This document shows, piece after piece, positions 11,325 through 23,747 of a DNA stretch of 64,000 bases. Location of the stretch: assembly GCA_020543525.1 (NCBI GenBank), contig JAHYIO010000039.1, positions 2,108,001-2,172,000 on the forward strand, read 5' to 3'. Under the pieces are notes generated by a model. The model did not search any database. It was not told the DNA's origin and saw only the letters and a program-made list of their open reading frames with translations. The stretch comes from Coriolopsis trogii. Taxonomy: Eukaryota; Basidiomycota; Agaricomycetes; Polyporales; Polyporaceae. Every line of letters starts with the position of its first letter. Position 1 is the stretch's first letter. The position numbers and the translations under genes were made by a program.

Positions 11325-13034
11325 TCAATGAACGAGAGGACGCAGAGGGACGTCAGCGCTCGAAGCCAATTCCGGGTGCAAAGCGGCCCCGCGCTCCTCG
11401 TCCATGGTGTCCTCCTCCGACTCCCAAGACATGCCGAGGTCTTTGGGGCTGAGCGACGAGGCGAGCGAGCCGACGACGCGCTCGAATCTGATCGACTCGG
11501 CCGCAGCTGGGTTCGTGAGGCTGTCGTCGAAGCCGCGTCGATCGCGGTCGGCAGCTTGGAGGTTGAGGAGGAAGCGCGAGACGAGAATTGAGGTCAAGCT
11601 AGGTCAAGGGAAGACGCGCAGGATGAGCGATCGTCGATGTGGAAGAGAGACAAGCACATACGGGCTGGTGAAAGCCGTCACGTAACTCACGCCCGAGAAT
11701 CCTGGGTGGTACTGGTGTGGAGATAGTGAGCATCGTGGTTGCAACGTCTAAGAAAGACAGGACTCGCCGACAGGAGCGTGAGAGTGATGTGCAGCGCGTT
11801 CAGGATGAGCAGTATGCTAGGATGAATCGTTAGATCGCGTTCAGCCCATATTCCGAAGACCATTCGTACACGAAGTATAGGGTGCCTGGTGCAGGGTGGT
11901 CGCCGTGAGTAAAGACGATACAACAGTATGTGCAGATCGGCTCACCGTCCCAGAGCAGTACATACGAGAATGAACGCCTCTCGAGAGCAACACCTGGTCC
12001 ATATCGCCGACGGAGTGTCTTCCATGTGACAAGAATCAAGATGACGTCGGCTGCCATTAGACAAGTACGAGACACAATGGTATCTGAAGTGATGTGTCGA
12101 GCACAGGGTCAGTAGACAAGACGGTTTGGATATGATGCAACCTACAGCTGTGAAGGAGACCTCGTTAGTGGTGGGCGATACTTGAAAGGGCAAGCTTAGA
12201 CACTCACATCCTAGAGAGTGCAGGGTCCAAGGATATGTCGAGTTCGCACCCTAGTTTCGGGACGTTGACTCCGGTGACATTGAAGTGGTATTCGCTCTGA
12301 AGACGCGGGGGTAAGCATTGTCAACTCGATGTCAGAGCTGAATTGTCAGACACACCATGTCGAGAACCGGGGTGGTGATGGACAACAGCAATACGGCACC
12401 GCCGACATACCAGTTCGTAGTCAGGGCAAAGGCTCGCATGGCATTGAAAGCTCCGTGGGCATAGTAAGTTGGACACGGCATCAAAAACTGTGATAGATAG
12501 ATAACCTACCTGCCCACGGAAAGTATGGGAAGAGCTTCAAAGCAATCTGAGACCTCGCGGCGGCGACGCAGCTGCGAAATCATGAGATGTAATGCAGGGC
12601 AATTGTCCATCCACGATCGCACCTCTGGCATGCGACGGTGAGCGATACTCATGTGGTGAATATAACGGGTTTGACTCGTACTTGGTCAGGCATAGGGATG
12701 CTGGTGCATGCACCGTAGATGCTATAGAGCAGGTAGAAATATCGGTTCGAGAAGAAGAGGATGGTAGCGCCATTGAGCTTGCGATTCCAGAAGAGCGTCG
12801 CCTCTTGATCCAGAGTAGTGAGATAATCGTACAGAATAAGCGCTGTTGTCTACAGTCAGCCGAGATTACAGGAGACAAAGTAGCTGAGTTGAATACCATA
12901 GGAAGCGGTGAAGAAAAGACCACCACGGAGACTATGCGGAAACAGTGAGCGACTCCGCCAAGCGATGGTGCAGAAAGTGTTCCGTACAGAGAGTCGTATA
13001 GCTTGATTGTCTCCGAGACTTCTGAATTGCTCAT
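11325..13034 (-). CDS. DUF6533 seven-transmembrane-like protein
   Basis: Multi-exon gene. The diagnostic DUF6533 block lies at about 12840-12672: L-I-L-Y-D-Y-L-T-T-L-D-Q-E-A, then L-F-W-N-R-K-L-N-G-A-T-I-L-F-F and N-R-Y-F-Y-L-L-Y-S. Further exons give F-P-Y-F-P-W-A-A-F-N-A-M-R-A-F-A-L, a span V-G-G-A-V-L-L-L-S-I-T-T-P-V, a luminal Cys (L-G-C-E-L), I-V-S-R-T-C-L-M-A-A-D-V-I-L-I-L-V-T-W, L-L-W-D-G-T-L-Y-F-V-I-L-L-I-L-N-A-L-H-I-T and the tail S-I-L-V-S-R-F-L-L-N-L-Q-A. The last four introns restore frame exactly. The domain is a basidiomycete-rich integral membrane family of unknown function, usually in large paralog sets; a receptor-like role is only a guess. The 5' exon is doubtful: from ATG 13034 I cannot join smoothly to the core, because the only obvious gap is a 20-base GT...AG stretch near 12852-12871. 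Confidence 0.8.
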
Positions 13035-14717
13035 GAGTTCCCAAAGTGACCAGAAGACGTAGCTGGCATTACCGTCACGATGTCCTCGCAAGGTTATATA
13101 GATACACGACACGGCACCTTATCACTGAAACATTCCGATGCTCCTATAAGTAGGAGATATCATCGCGCCAATTAGTTGCACGAGCGATAGCCTGGCGCCA
13201 TGGCCCTCTGGCGATGCGCTCGAAAATCAATTTTGAAAATCGGAAGGGCGTCGGAGGCGCCCGCAGTGAAACCGGTTCCGCATAGGTGTTGTGATCAAAA
13301 AAGAAAGGGAGTACGCAAGGAGTGTCTTGAGATTCGCGAGTTCGGGCGAGTTGTGAGTACCTGGAGCTTGGGGGAAAGAACTTCCGTACTACTAGTACGA
13401 ACGCGATCGCGAGCTGGAAGCAGCGCTGTAGTGTGGGTCACTGGGTCTGGCCTTTGTTTAGGGCAGGGCGGCCGGGCCGCTCCCGCCGCGCTCAAAGTCG
13501 GTCACAGACTACAGTCGACCCGACCACGATCCCGTCCCCTCTCGCTTTTGCCTCTGTTTGCCAGTACGACTGTACGACGACGATTGGTTCGATGTCTATG
13601 GCTGATAGGGATTTTTCTGGGTAGCGAAAAGCTCTACTCATCTGGTCTTGGCTCAATATTCGTCGTCTTCGTCTAAGAGCACATATCCACATCGTGACCG
13701 CAGGCGACCTCCATTCAACTCCCTCTCAAGCGAGGCTATCTGCACGTCGCTCCATGTCACTTGTCTCCTTAGTTTTTTCCGGCACGACAAGAAGGCCATA
13801 GAAGCATTCACCTATAAGTCTGGTGGAGCGCTATCGCGCTCTCAACTCGCAGAAATGTTCGTCGCCTTTGACGTGAGTTTATCCATGTTAATCGATACTC
13901 GTTGATACTTATTGTATGCGACATAGCACGGGACCTGTGGAAGGACTGAAGATGCGAAGGTGACGGTCCTCTTCCTTCTACAGCCGTTGTGCTGCCAACT
14001 CGGAAGCAGGAAGACTGCCATGACGGGACGCTGTGGATGGAAGAGGTTGCGGTTGATGACAACGGAACGTCGAAACGGATGTGGTATGTTCATTACTCTC
14101 GTGTATTCTCTACTTCGTATCCATGTCCAATCTATACTTGCAAAACCTCGGCGCTGTGACGGATCTCTGCCTCTGGCTGAGTGCGACCAAGAGGGTCGAC
14201 TTTACTGGTCAAATGTGGGGTCTGTTGCCTCGTTCCCATCTGTGATCTCAGAAGAGCGTCCTATACCATGGGCGTGCTCGAGTGAGAGCTGGGGAGGCGT
14301 TGCCCGTGCATTCCGAGAGCCTCCAACGGACCGCACGCGATACAGACCGTGTCCATACTGAGATCAAACTAAGATGCGGCACCTGGAGGCAAGACCCGTA
14401 CGCGTACTACCTGCGTACTCTATCATTTTCACTCAAGGTTCATTCACAAAGAAACCTTCATTATACGGGTTCCTAGGGGCTTGCGAACCATTGCTCGACC
14501 AAAGTGAGGGCTACAGACAAATATAGGCGACCAGTAAGGTGAGTGCTTTGCACGCTCTATGACTGTGACAGTTTTCCCCTTACTTTGTGGCATAACGTAC
14601 TACAGGGTCAGCTGTGAGAGTAGTTCTGCTTCGCGGCAATAAATACCCATCCGGCATGGCCCCTGCTCTCTCTAACACATTTCTCTGTTGCAATACGCCC
14701 TCTGCAGTACTCTCAAG
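13035..14717. other. Intergenic spacer and promoter region
   Basis: Divergent 5'-5' spacer between the DUF6533 gene and the first ACS permease. Open frames here lack family motifs and intron logic. The 60 bases before 14718 are rich in C/T (ctctctaacacatttctctg), as is common just upstream of fungal start codons. Confidence 0.5.
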
Positions 14718-17194
14718 ATGCTCAAGTATCAATCTCACACACCCATAGTCGAGGATAGCGAGAAGATCCAGGACACAGTGATCGTTGAAGATGTCTCCAT
14801 CGCGAGCGACCTGGTTTGTGTCAGCGAGGACACCGGTCCTTCCCCACCCGTGCTCACTGCGGAAGAGGAGAAGCGGCTCTGGCGCAAGATCGACTTGCGC
14901 TTGATCCCTATCGTGTCCGCGCTGTACTTATGTTCCTTCCTGGACCGGAGTAACATTGGTATGTTCTGCTTGATCACTCGTCTCGAACGTTCAATATTCA
15001 CGTGCGTATAGGTAATGCTAAGCTGCAAGGCCTTGTCACGCAACTTGACCTCACCGGGAGGAAGTACAATATCGCACTGGTACGTTCCTGTACTTTCGCG
15101 TGCTGAGTCGCAGCTGACCCATCTCAGACAGTGTACTTTATCGTGAGTATTTAGATGTTCTGTTGTTTCTGATTTCTAACGGGTAACGATGCCATCGAAG
15201 GGTCATAACCTCTTCCCGATTCCAGCAAAGTATGTCACGCGCAGAGTGGCTAGTCGATCATGCTCACAGTCACCCTCTAGCTTGGTGATTAAGAAGTTCC
15301 GACCTTCTCGCTGGCTCTCGGGCATCACGGTGCGCGACGCAGGTCCCATATGCTAGAGATATGGTGTTTTTATTACTTGTCTCAATAGGTCGCCTCGGGA
15401 ATAACAACGTGAGTGCCCTCCCTCCAGAGATATCCGTCACAACTCATGAGCTGGGGCTGTAGCACTCTCATGGGTCTAGTGAAGAGGTAGCCACCCCAGA
15501 GACGTTCGTATGATGTACGTGATTGACTCGGCGATCGTCTAGCTACCCTCAACTCGTGGGAGTACGTGTCCTCCTAGGAACCGCTGAGGCAGGCTTTGTC
15601 TGTGGCGTCTTCTACCTGTAAGCATCATGCAAACGCGTTCATGTCTATAACAGATAACCCCGCCTCGCAGGTTCAGCTTGTGGTATCCTAGACACATGCT
15701 GCAGGTGCGAATTGCCACATTCTGGGCTGGCGCTACATGTGCCGGGGCGTTCTCTGGCCTCATGGCGTATGCGATCTCATTCATGTCCGGTACTGGTGGC
15801 CTGCTCGGATGGTCATGGATCTTCGTGAGTGCAATACAAAGGCTGAACTAGGGAGTGTACCTTCATTCTCTCATTATTCATTGACAGATTATCGAAGGGC
15901 TAGCGACCGTCATTATCGGGATCATCGCATTCTTCGGTGAGTGTCGTCACCGCATCTCTGTCAGCGCCCGATACTCACTGTATGCCCAGTTCTTGTCGAT
16001 CTTCCTGGTTCCGCGACCTTTCTGACTTCCGAAGAGCGAGCATATCTCGTACATCGAAAGAGTGAGCGTCCCATATGGCCTCAAATTGAGAGGCGAGCTC
16101 ACCTCCTGGTCCTCTAATCAGAATTCGACAATTCTTCCGTAGGCGAGGAAGAGCATTTTGAGCTGCGGCATGTCAAGAATGCCTTCCTCGATTGGCAAGT
16201 CTGGGTGCTGAGTGTCATCAACATGACCGTACTCGTTGCTGGTAGGTCCTCGACAACATCCAAGATGATGCGACTGACTCTTCGATTTAGTTTACGGTAT
16301 CGCGCTGTTTTTACCGTGAGCATCCCATCCGGCAGTTCGTCACTCATGCTCATGACCACGTTATTTTGTGTATTGTGATAGAACCATCATCAACGGGTAT
16401 GTCGAAAGCTACTTGCCGATCACCCGCATGTCTAACGAGAGCTTGTAGATTTGGCTTCAGCACATCCATCTCGCAACTCCTTACTATCCCGCCCTATGTG
16501 GTAGCAGGTGAGTGTGCTCGAGCCCGCCAGGCTGCTGAGCTGATCACGATCTTATTTAGTGACCATGGTCATGGTCGGAGCTTCCTGGGCGGATCGCATC
16601 AAGATGCGGTCTCCCGTTCTCTTCATAAGTCTTTCCTTCTGTGCGGTCGGATACGGGATCAACATGTCCGGTGCGAGCGTTGGGGTCAAATATTTCGGAA
16701 CGTTCCTCGTTGCTATTGGCGCATACAGCGCATTCCCCGCCACAAATACTTGGTATGCTCGCTCTCATGCGAGTCCACGGGCCTCCGACCCCTCACCGCG
16801 CTTATTATAGGCTCGCGAATAACACGTCGGGGCACTACAAGCGTGCTGTAGCTATTGGCATCGACGTTATTTTCGGCGACATCGGTGGCATCATCGCGAG
16901 CAATGCGTATCGCGCTCAGGACGGCCCCCGTTATATTCTAGGTCGTGAGTCTTTCGAAGGGTGCCCTGCGAGCTGCTTCGGATTCCATCCTGACACGTGG
17001 CCGTAGATGGCATCGAGCTCCTCTTCATCGGACTGGGTCTCGTCATCACCCCAATTCTTGCGCTCACGTACTGGCGTATCAATGCGAAACGGGAGGCGGC
17101 CTTGCGGGATGCGGTCGAAAAGGGTGTGAAGCTTTCGCCTGAGGAGATACGACGCCTTGGTGATAGGGCGCCGGACTTCAGATACACACTGTGA
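14718..17194 (+). CDS. MFS permease, anion:cation symporter family (Dal5/Tna1-like), copy A
   Basis: About a dozen exons. Exon 1 (14718-14958) has a hydrophilic N-terminus, then the family signature E-E-E-K-R-L-W-R-K-I-D-L-R-L-I-P and F-L-D-R-S-N-I-G. Exon 2 (15012-15079) gives N-A-K-L-Q-G-L-V-T-Q-L-D-L-T-G; 15128-15142 is a five-codon exon. Later exons give F-R-P-S-R-W, L-W-Y-P-R-H-M-L, W-A-G-A-T-C-A-G-A-F-S-G-L, G-W-S-W-I-F, F-D-N-S-S-V-G-E-E-E-H-F, V-P/I-P-P-Y-V-V-A, the N-T-S-G-H-Y-K-R-A-V segment and the tail L-G-D-R-A-P-D-F-R-Y-T-L. Every expected block of a 12-span transporter is present in order with no stop. Characterised relatives import nicotinate, allantoate, biotin-like or other organic anions with protons at the plasma membrane; the substrate here is unknown. 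Copies B, C and E are intact paralogs. Confidence 0.9.
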
Positions 17195-18339
17195 AGGATG
17201 TCGCTTGCTCACATACGTTTGTGGGTTCAGACGTAGGTGCTTGACTTGTATGTATTGTTCACTTCTCGAAGCTTCGTCACTCTCTGATGTGCGTCAAGCT
17301 AGGTACACACTTGTGATTCTGGTCATCTACATGGAATATACTATACGTTCTGTACACGAAGTACCTATTCGATGCGGGGTAAGGTAGCGGGGGTCATTGT
17401 GCCCTGAGACGTACCTACTCGTCATGAACATGCCGATGATGTGCTACTATGCGCTCTCGCTTCGCAGTGTGCTCAGATTCATTGGCAGGCTCAAAGGTTC
17501 TGTGGCTCGCTCAAGGGTTCTGTGGCTCGCAGTGGGGCGAGTAGTCGTCCACAATCAGAACTGAAATCAGGGCGAGTGCCTTCTTGAGAGCGACAACCAA
17601 GGCGGGTCCAATACCCCAGATGTGGGTTCCTTCACGGCGAAGGAGGTTGTTCGACATAACTCTCCCTTTCCTCTTCTCGCCCTCATGCAATATGCTCACA
17701 CGAACTACACAGAGCGTCATTGATCAACGTCCATCAACTCTTGCATGCCGTGCTCAACCTCAACGCTTCCGCACCGATCCAACACAGGATGACAGAATGT
17801 CACTGCGGTCCTGATCTGAGTTCTCTACAACATGTTGGGAGCTTGCGGAACGGCTCGTCTTGATCACCAGTAAGATTTTTCACCTGGAGCAACAACTCAG
17901 ACTTGTACATGGACTCCAATCTCGAAAGCTCGACTTGTAAGTATGCTTTGGGAGAGCGCGGTCACGTGCTCCAGAGGTCTCTCACGCCACAACGGATTGC
18001 CTCTGCGACCCCTTCCTCATCTCCATATCTCGCCAACTCTCGCGCTCGAATCGCAAGCATACGGGATTTCCGACACTTTCTGAGCAGAAGCCGCCTACTC
18101 TTATGATTTGTTGACTGATCCAGGTTCGGAATATCAGCGCCGAAAATGATGGTGGTACGATGCGAACTGGGTGGTGACGATGTGCTCACGATCACCCACA
18201 GAGAAGGTTGAATAGACTCTCTGGCAGAGGCTCCTCGCTGTATAGGACGCTCTTCCTCTATCTTACCTCTCATTTTGTGCCACTTTGCATCGACACTAAC
18301 CTCTACACTTCTCATGTACTGAACTGACTACCCCCACTA
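17195..18339. other. Intergenic spacer
   Basis: No gene recognised. At about 17488-17532 a ~20-base unit (ctcaaggttctgtggctcg, with small changes) is repeated twice in tandem. Confidence 0.5.
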
Positions 18340-20057
18340 ATGGCTTCAACGTACCTTAAAGCACGCACTCGTCACTTGGAGCTATCAAATACGCTGTACA
18401 GGCTCTTGAATATCTTTCAAGAGATTGTCAGGAGGACTACGGATATCTGGGATCTCACCATGCGTACGTCTCATTTGACAGGCGATGTTTCTCGTTTCAT
18501 AGAGTGATGACCTGGTCGTTCCAGAGGCCCTATCTCGCCACAAATGCTCTGTGCAGACTATCATTACTTGCTATTGCCTCATTCTTGTAGTAATTCCTCC
18601 AGCACACGGACAAAGTAACGACACTGGCGATCAGCTGCAGATCACCTGGACGGCTACCCAGCCTATACAATGCGAGCCCTATGAATTCTTCTGGACCGGC
18701 GGTACTCCTCCGTTTGCATTGACGATCAGGCCGGTTAACGATACTCATCTTATGACCTATTATGAGGTCTTCGGACTGCAAGATCGCTTCTACGTTTGGT
18801 CCGGGAGGTACCCTTCTGGTACAGCGGTGACATTGATCGTCGAGGACGACAAGAATGTCCAGACATTCAATGATGGTCCGTTTGTCATTCAATCGAGCAG
18901 CAATGATAGCTGCATAGTACCGCCAGACAGTCCTTTCACCATCATTGTAGAGGAACTTCCCACTGCCTCGTCTCCATCATTCACCTCGACTTCATCCAGC
19001 TTATCTACTTCGTCCTCGTCCTTGATTTTGACCACGCACCACGCAAGCACCGCTTCCAGGTCTCGTCATATGCCCTCATCATTGTCTACAACTCATCTGC
19101 TCGACTCAACTTCGTCGCATTCTCCCACTTCCACAACCATATCTACCGCCACGACATCCTCACATCATCCCACATCCACTGAAACATCTCCGTCATTATC
19201 TCCGGCCCCTGTCACCCCGGTAGCTCCCTCGACGCTTGTATCGTTCACAACACCACACATTCCACCGAGTTCCGAGGCCGGCAGTGGTGACCATCGCTCT
19301 CGCATCCATACGGCCGCCTATGCTGGTATCGCAACAGGCAGTGCAGTAGTTTTACTACTCACGACAGCCTCTTGGTTTATTTTCTGGCGCAAACGCGCAC
19401 GCGCACGCCAGGCCAGTGCACTGTCGCCCGGAGGTATGTCTGCTCCCATGACAGTCTCCTCACCATGGGCTAATTCTGAATCTTGAATTAGGGGCATTCG
19501 TGAACGATCCCGACCCATTCTACGTCTCGCCACAGCTGCCAACGAACACACGCCCACCAGACGCAACCATCAAGGGCGTTTCGCCCATACGCGCGCACTG
19601 TGGCGAGGGACCACAAATGTTACCTACCAATGCTCTTCTAGCGCACGAGAACCGCACGCCTCCGACGATACCGAGATACGCGCGCGGATCCGATGCACCC
19701 TGGAGCGCACAGCCCTCGTCGGCGTCCTTCCCGGACTGGAGCTCGAGGGCGAGCCCTGCGCTGCGTAGCGTCTCTCCAGGTTCTGAGATGGCGATGCTGG
19801 CATCTGCGTCGAGCTTGAGCATCCCGCGACTGCGCTCGCGCGAAGATCTGGTGCACGCAGTGTCGTTCGTGCGCTCGGAACCGGAAGGACGCGGAAGCCC
19901 CGGACTGGCTCCGAGGGCGCAGTCTCCGAGGGTCGAGACGGACGGAGGTGTGCGGCTCGCGGGAGGTCCCCCGGAGGAGATTCGCGAAGATGGCGAAGAC
20001 GAGATCCCGGATGGGGATGATGCTGCTACCCTGCCTCCTCCATATCATCGCTACTGA
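18340..20057 (+). CDS. Single-pass membrane protein with Ser/Thr stalk and DGGVRLAGGP...PPPY tail (member TM1)
   Basis: Three exons: 18340-18463, 18525-19433 and 19492-20057, with both junctions restoring frame. After a ~50-residue N-terminal extension comes a hydrophobic segment (T-I-I-T-C-Y-C-L-I-L-V-V-I), then a luminal domain with Q-C-E-P-Y-E-F-F-W-T-G-G-T-P-P-F and a Cys near its end (N-D-S-C). A ~90-residue Ser/Thr-rich stalk, one membrane span (G-I-A-T-G-S-A-V-V-L-L-L) with a basic stop-transfer (F-W-R-K-R-A-R-A-R), and a ~200-residue cytoplasmic tail follow, ending T-D-G-G-V-R-L-A-G-G-P ... L-P-P-P-Y-H-R-Y. Such stalked proteins are typical of fungal wall or surface sensors; a PPxY tail suggests binding by WW-domain proteins (inference). 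Without exon 1 the frame would lack an ATG, as an in-frame TGA lies just upstream of 18510. This is the only family member on the plus strand and away from the 47-64 kb array. Confidence 0.8.
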
Positions 20058-21746
20058 AATTGACGCTCTAATTGATTGATGTGGTTCAGCCTTGACGGCT
20101 GGATAACTAATGTATGTACTGGTTATCACAGCAGGTTGCTCGAGTGTGAATGTAGTCCACAGGTCGGTCTGCACAAGGCTCCGGTTCTCCGCGACGGAGA
20201 GAGAAGACGGACATTTGTTACGTGCGTCCTTAGCGTCCCGACGTGACCGTGGTCAACCCCTTCGCCTCTACCACTGTCAGTCCACCTGGCTGTACTAGAG
20301 CGGTTGCAAACGGAACGAACCGCTCCAGGACACCCGTGGACAGCAATCCTCCCATTGGTCAGAAGTCGAGTATCGTGTGCTTGTACGGGACAAGATTGAC
20401 CCGCTTGCATTCCTGTGGGAATTGCCTATGTACCAACATGGCGTAGGCTGCCGACATGCGTCTATGGGGATGAAGTGCAACCTCGGGTGGAGATATCCCT
20501 CCACCATGGCTATAGTGTCGACGAAGTCAAGCTGCGTACCATTCAGATTCAATGGCGCGACTCCGATAGGACAACGTCTCAAAGCTGGACTCCGATTGAT
20601 GCAGCGATCTTACGGCTCGTCATTGGAGTACGCTGCCCTTGGAAACATTGGGTACGTGAGACTCTGAACGGTGGCATGAACTTCACTGCCATACATGAAT
20701 GTGCATCCGGGAAGGATCCGCCGTCGCCAACTGTGAGAAAATCATGTCAGACCCCCTGCTGCGCGTAGGTAACGCAAGGATGAAACATCACACAGTCTTG
20801 TGCGCATAGCCAGTTCGCGCTCTGGATCATCGCAGCTTTCGAAATCGATGTCCACGTCCGACAATGACGGCGGACTATAACACTGGAAGTCCTAGTGGAG
20901 ACGGGCGCACGGAGACAAGACGTGCGGCCAGTGGGTTCCTTCGGAGTCCCGGTACGTTCGCATAGTGACAATGCTTTCATCGGATAGTGGGTGATCAGAA
21001 TTCCTCAGGAGTGTCGGTGTAGTCAAGGTAGCTTCGCACTGCAAATCAATTGAGTAGGGCAATTGATCATGAAAGACCCACGCACAACCAATGTCGAGTC
21101 GGCCTACGAGCATGCTATTCCAGTCAATGCTACTGGAAAATCAAGAAAATCTACTCACTTTGCCATTCGAGTAGAGAATCCGAGATTTGTTGCGAGAGGG
21201 CGGTGTTCAGATAGTACTACCCGTACAGTTTGAGTTGACACCGGGTCGCACGGGCCGTCGGGACCGCCTGGAGCCGGTGACACGCACTCGATATTTTTGT
21301 TGCAGTCGCTGGTTGATCTCTCAAAGACTCAACTGCTCTTCCACTGGCATCCGGTCGACACTACACTAGCTTATATTTGCACTCGACACTCACATAATGT
21401 GCACGGATGCTGCAAGTTAGCGTCACTTCGGAATGCGGCTACGCTTGATAACCGGTCCAGCAGGAAGAATGACAGGGACCAGTCTAGGCTCGTCAACGGA
21501 AGCAATCTTACCGTACCCCCTGCGCTCCGCAACTTGAACGCGATGTTCCACAAGGAGGCACTACTGGAGGTGAGCTATGTGCTGTGCAATTTCTCCGAAT
21601 GGATGGCAGGTAGTGCAGAGACCCTTGGGGAGTCAGCAGGTGATGATATGCAGAGTGTCCTTACATTCCGGTGTTTCACTCTCCAGTTATAAAGCGAGAC
21701 CTATGGATGGTCTGAACTCCTACCCGATCCATCCACCATCAGGAGT
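20058..21746. other. Intergenic spacer
   Basis: No supported gene. Frames on both strands are short and without recognised motifs; I could not assemble exons. It holds the 3' flank of TM1 and the promoter side of the DUF6534 gene. Confidence 0.45.
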
Positions 21747-23747
21747 ATGGTGTTCGCCTCAAGCATATCTGCCAACCTCAATACCACGTTTGGCGTCCTT
21801 TTCCTTGCGGTATCACTATCCTCAATGTGAGTGTATAGACGAATAGAGCCTTGCCTCCGCTACTAATCATGCACGACTACAGCATTTACGGCGCAAATTG
21901 CCTCCACTATTTCATCTATTATAACTCTCAGCGTGCCAAGGCAGACGGCCTACTTGTACGCTGTTTGGTGCGTTTCCGAGTGTCTCGCGCAGTTATGTCA
22001 TACACTGAGAGTTTTTGGTCTAGGTACTTGCGGTCATGTATGGCTCGCGGGCAGACACTGAGGCATTTCGCTGACATACACTCCAGGATCATGGACACGG
22101 TGCACGGAGTCACCATCATGCATTTTGGGTACTACTATCTGATCAATCATTTCGGGGACTACACTGCGATTGCCACGACCATCCCTTGGTGAGGTTGCTA
22201 GTTGCGAGCGTTCTGACATTTGCTCATCTCGCCTTGTAGGAGCGCACCTGTAAGTCCAACAAGGAGATCATTGTTCTTAGAACTGAAGTATATGGGACAG
22301 ACCGCAGTGCTACTCCTGGTGAGCATTGTCAGACGGCGAGTAATGTACTTCACTGACCATACAAATCAGGCTCTTTCCGCCTTCGCATTCAACGGGTAAG
22401 TAGGGTCCTCCCATGCATGGTTGCTGGACTCACAGTGAACGCATGCTAGTTTCATGACGGTGCGCCTATGGCTATGTGCGTTCACATATCGTACTTGAAT
22501 ACTTCATTCTCATTTCTTTTTCAGTGAGTGAGAGTAAAGTACTCGCTTTGATATCGGTCAGTATCGACCCGCTCCGACAGTCTACTATTCTGATATTGGT
22601 CGCATCGCAGGCACTGCTCACACTTGCCACCTTGTGTGAGTCCATCAACTTTGCAATACCGTTTGAGTAGATACGTACGCGAGGCTAACGAAACGTCGTT
22701 TGATTCAGTGACCAACATATGTGCGTACTACCTTCCAAAGTGGAAATTCTGGTGTTGAAACTTCTCCCTCGAATATAGCATTTTCCATACGGGGGTGCGT
22801 AAAGTCAAACTCGTAGGCAGCGAGCTTGCTAACTGAGGATTCCAACCTCTGCAGGTATTCCTTCCAGAGCCTGAGCGGAGGCATCCACGGTATCGAGGTT
22901 CGGTGAAAAGATGGTGTTTCCATGATTCGCATACTTAACCTCGATATAGGACCATGGCGTCGCCGGAATAGGGCTTTATATTATCACTGAGGTGTACATA
23001 TCGATCACCCTCTCCTACCAACTATACAAAGGGCGCACAGGGCGGAGGAAGTATGAGATGGGGCATTGGTGTCAGAACGCTCACTGACTGAGAGGATACA
23101 GGACCAACGATCTTATTACGAGGCTCATACTGTTCACCGTGGCGACTGGCATGCTCACAACGTGAGTTGCGACACTCATGGGATTGGAACACTATTGACT
23201 CACAGAACTAACCTGTTAAGCCCATTCAATGTCGCTGATCTTATCGCTGTACGTCCATCACGAGCATACCAGGCTTGCACGATGGCCGATCTTGTTTGCA
23301 GTACCTCACAGCGCGCTACAATCTCTACGTAGTGTTCTTTAACTTCCTTGTCGCCAAATGTGAGCCCCTCAGGCAACTTCGGATCGCGCTGTGCTCATGT
23401 CAAAATCTTTTCAGTGTATGCGAACGCGTTCTTCACAACGTGAGCTGTTCCTCGCAAGTCATGTGGTGCATTAGGTCCTCACGCTCGACTATTTCCGGAG
23501 GCTTAACATGCGGAAACACCTGGGCACTATCGCAGGAGAGGCGCACGACCTCGAATCCCTCGCGCGTACGCATATCATGCAATTCCGTAATCCTTCTGAG
23601 ACGTCGACGTCTGTTCCGCCAGAATCGCCCCTCGCGATCACAAATGCTCCACTCCCGGATCGCGCAGAGCTTGTAAGTTCGCTCATACATCTGCTGTCTG
23701 AAATTCCGACGCAAGTTCATGTGTATAGAGCTTATCACTACCCATAG
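21747..23747 (+). CDS. DUF6534 domain membrane protein
   Basis: Multi-exon gene recognised piecewise. Exon 1 from ATG 21747 reads N-L-N-T-T-F-G-V-L-F-L-A-V-S and splices into I-Y-G-A-N-C-L-H-Y-F-I-Y-Y-N-S-Q-R-A-K-A-D. Then M-D-T-V-H-G-V-T-I-M-H-F-G-Y-Y-Y-L-I-N-H-F-G-D-Y ending at a conserved Trp, a hydrophobic stretch A-L-S-A-F-A-F-N-G-F-M-T-V-R-L-W-L, the segment N-F-L-V-A-K, Y-A-N-A-F-F-T-T and L-N-M-R-K-H-L-G-T-I (joined by a 61-base intron ending cggag), and a polar tail. This order (Y-Y-N-S-Q-R, D-T-V-H, N-F-G, W-S-A-P, A-K-L-Y-x-N-S-x-x-x-x-L-N-x-R) matches DUF6534 proteins, a very common basidiomycete multi-pass family of unknown function. Middle exon borders (22200-23330) are not all fixed. 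Confidence 0.72.

Noticed and set aside
13200..13676. Plus-strand frame of 158 codons upstream of permease A
   Set aside because: No recognised motif, no matching splice sites, composition like random sequence.
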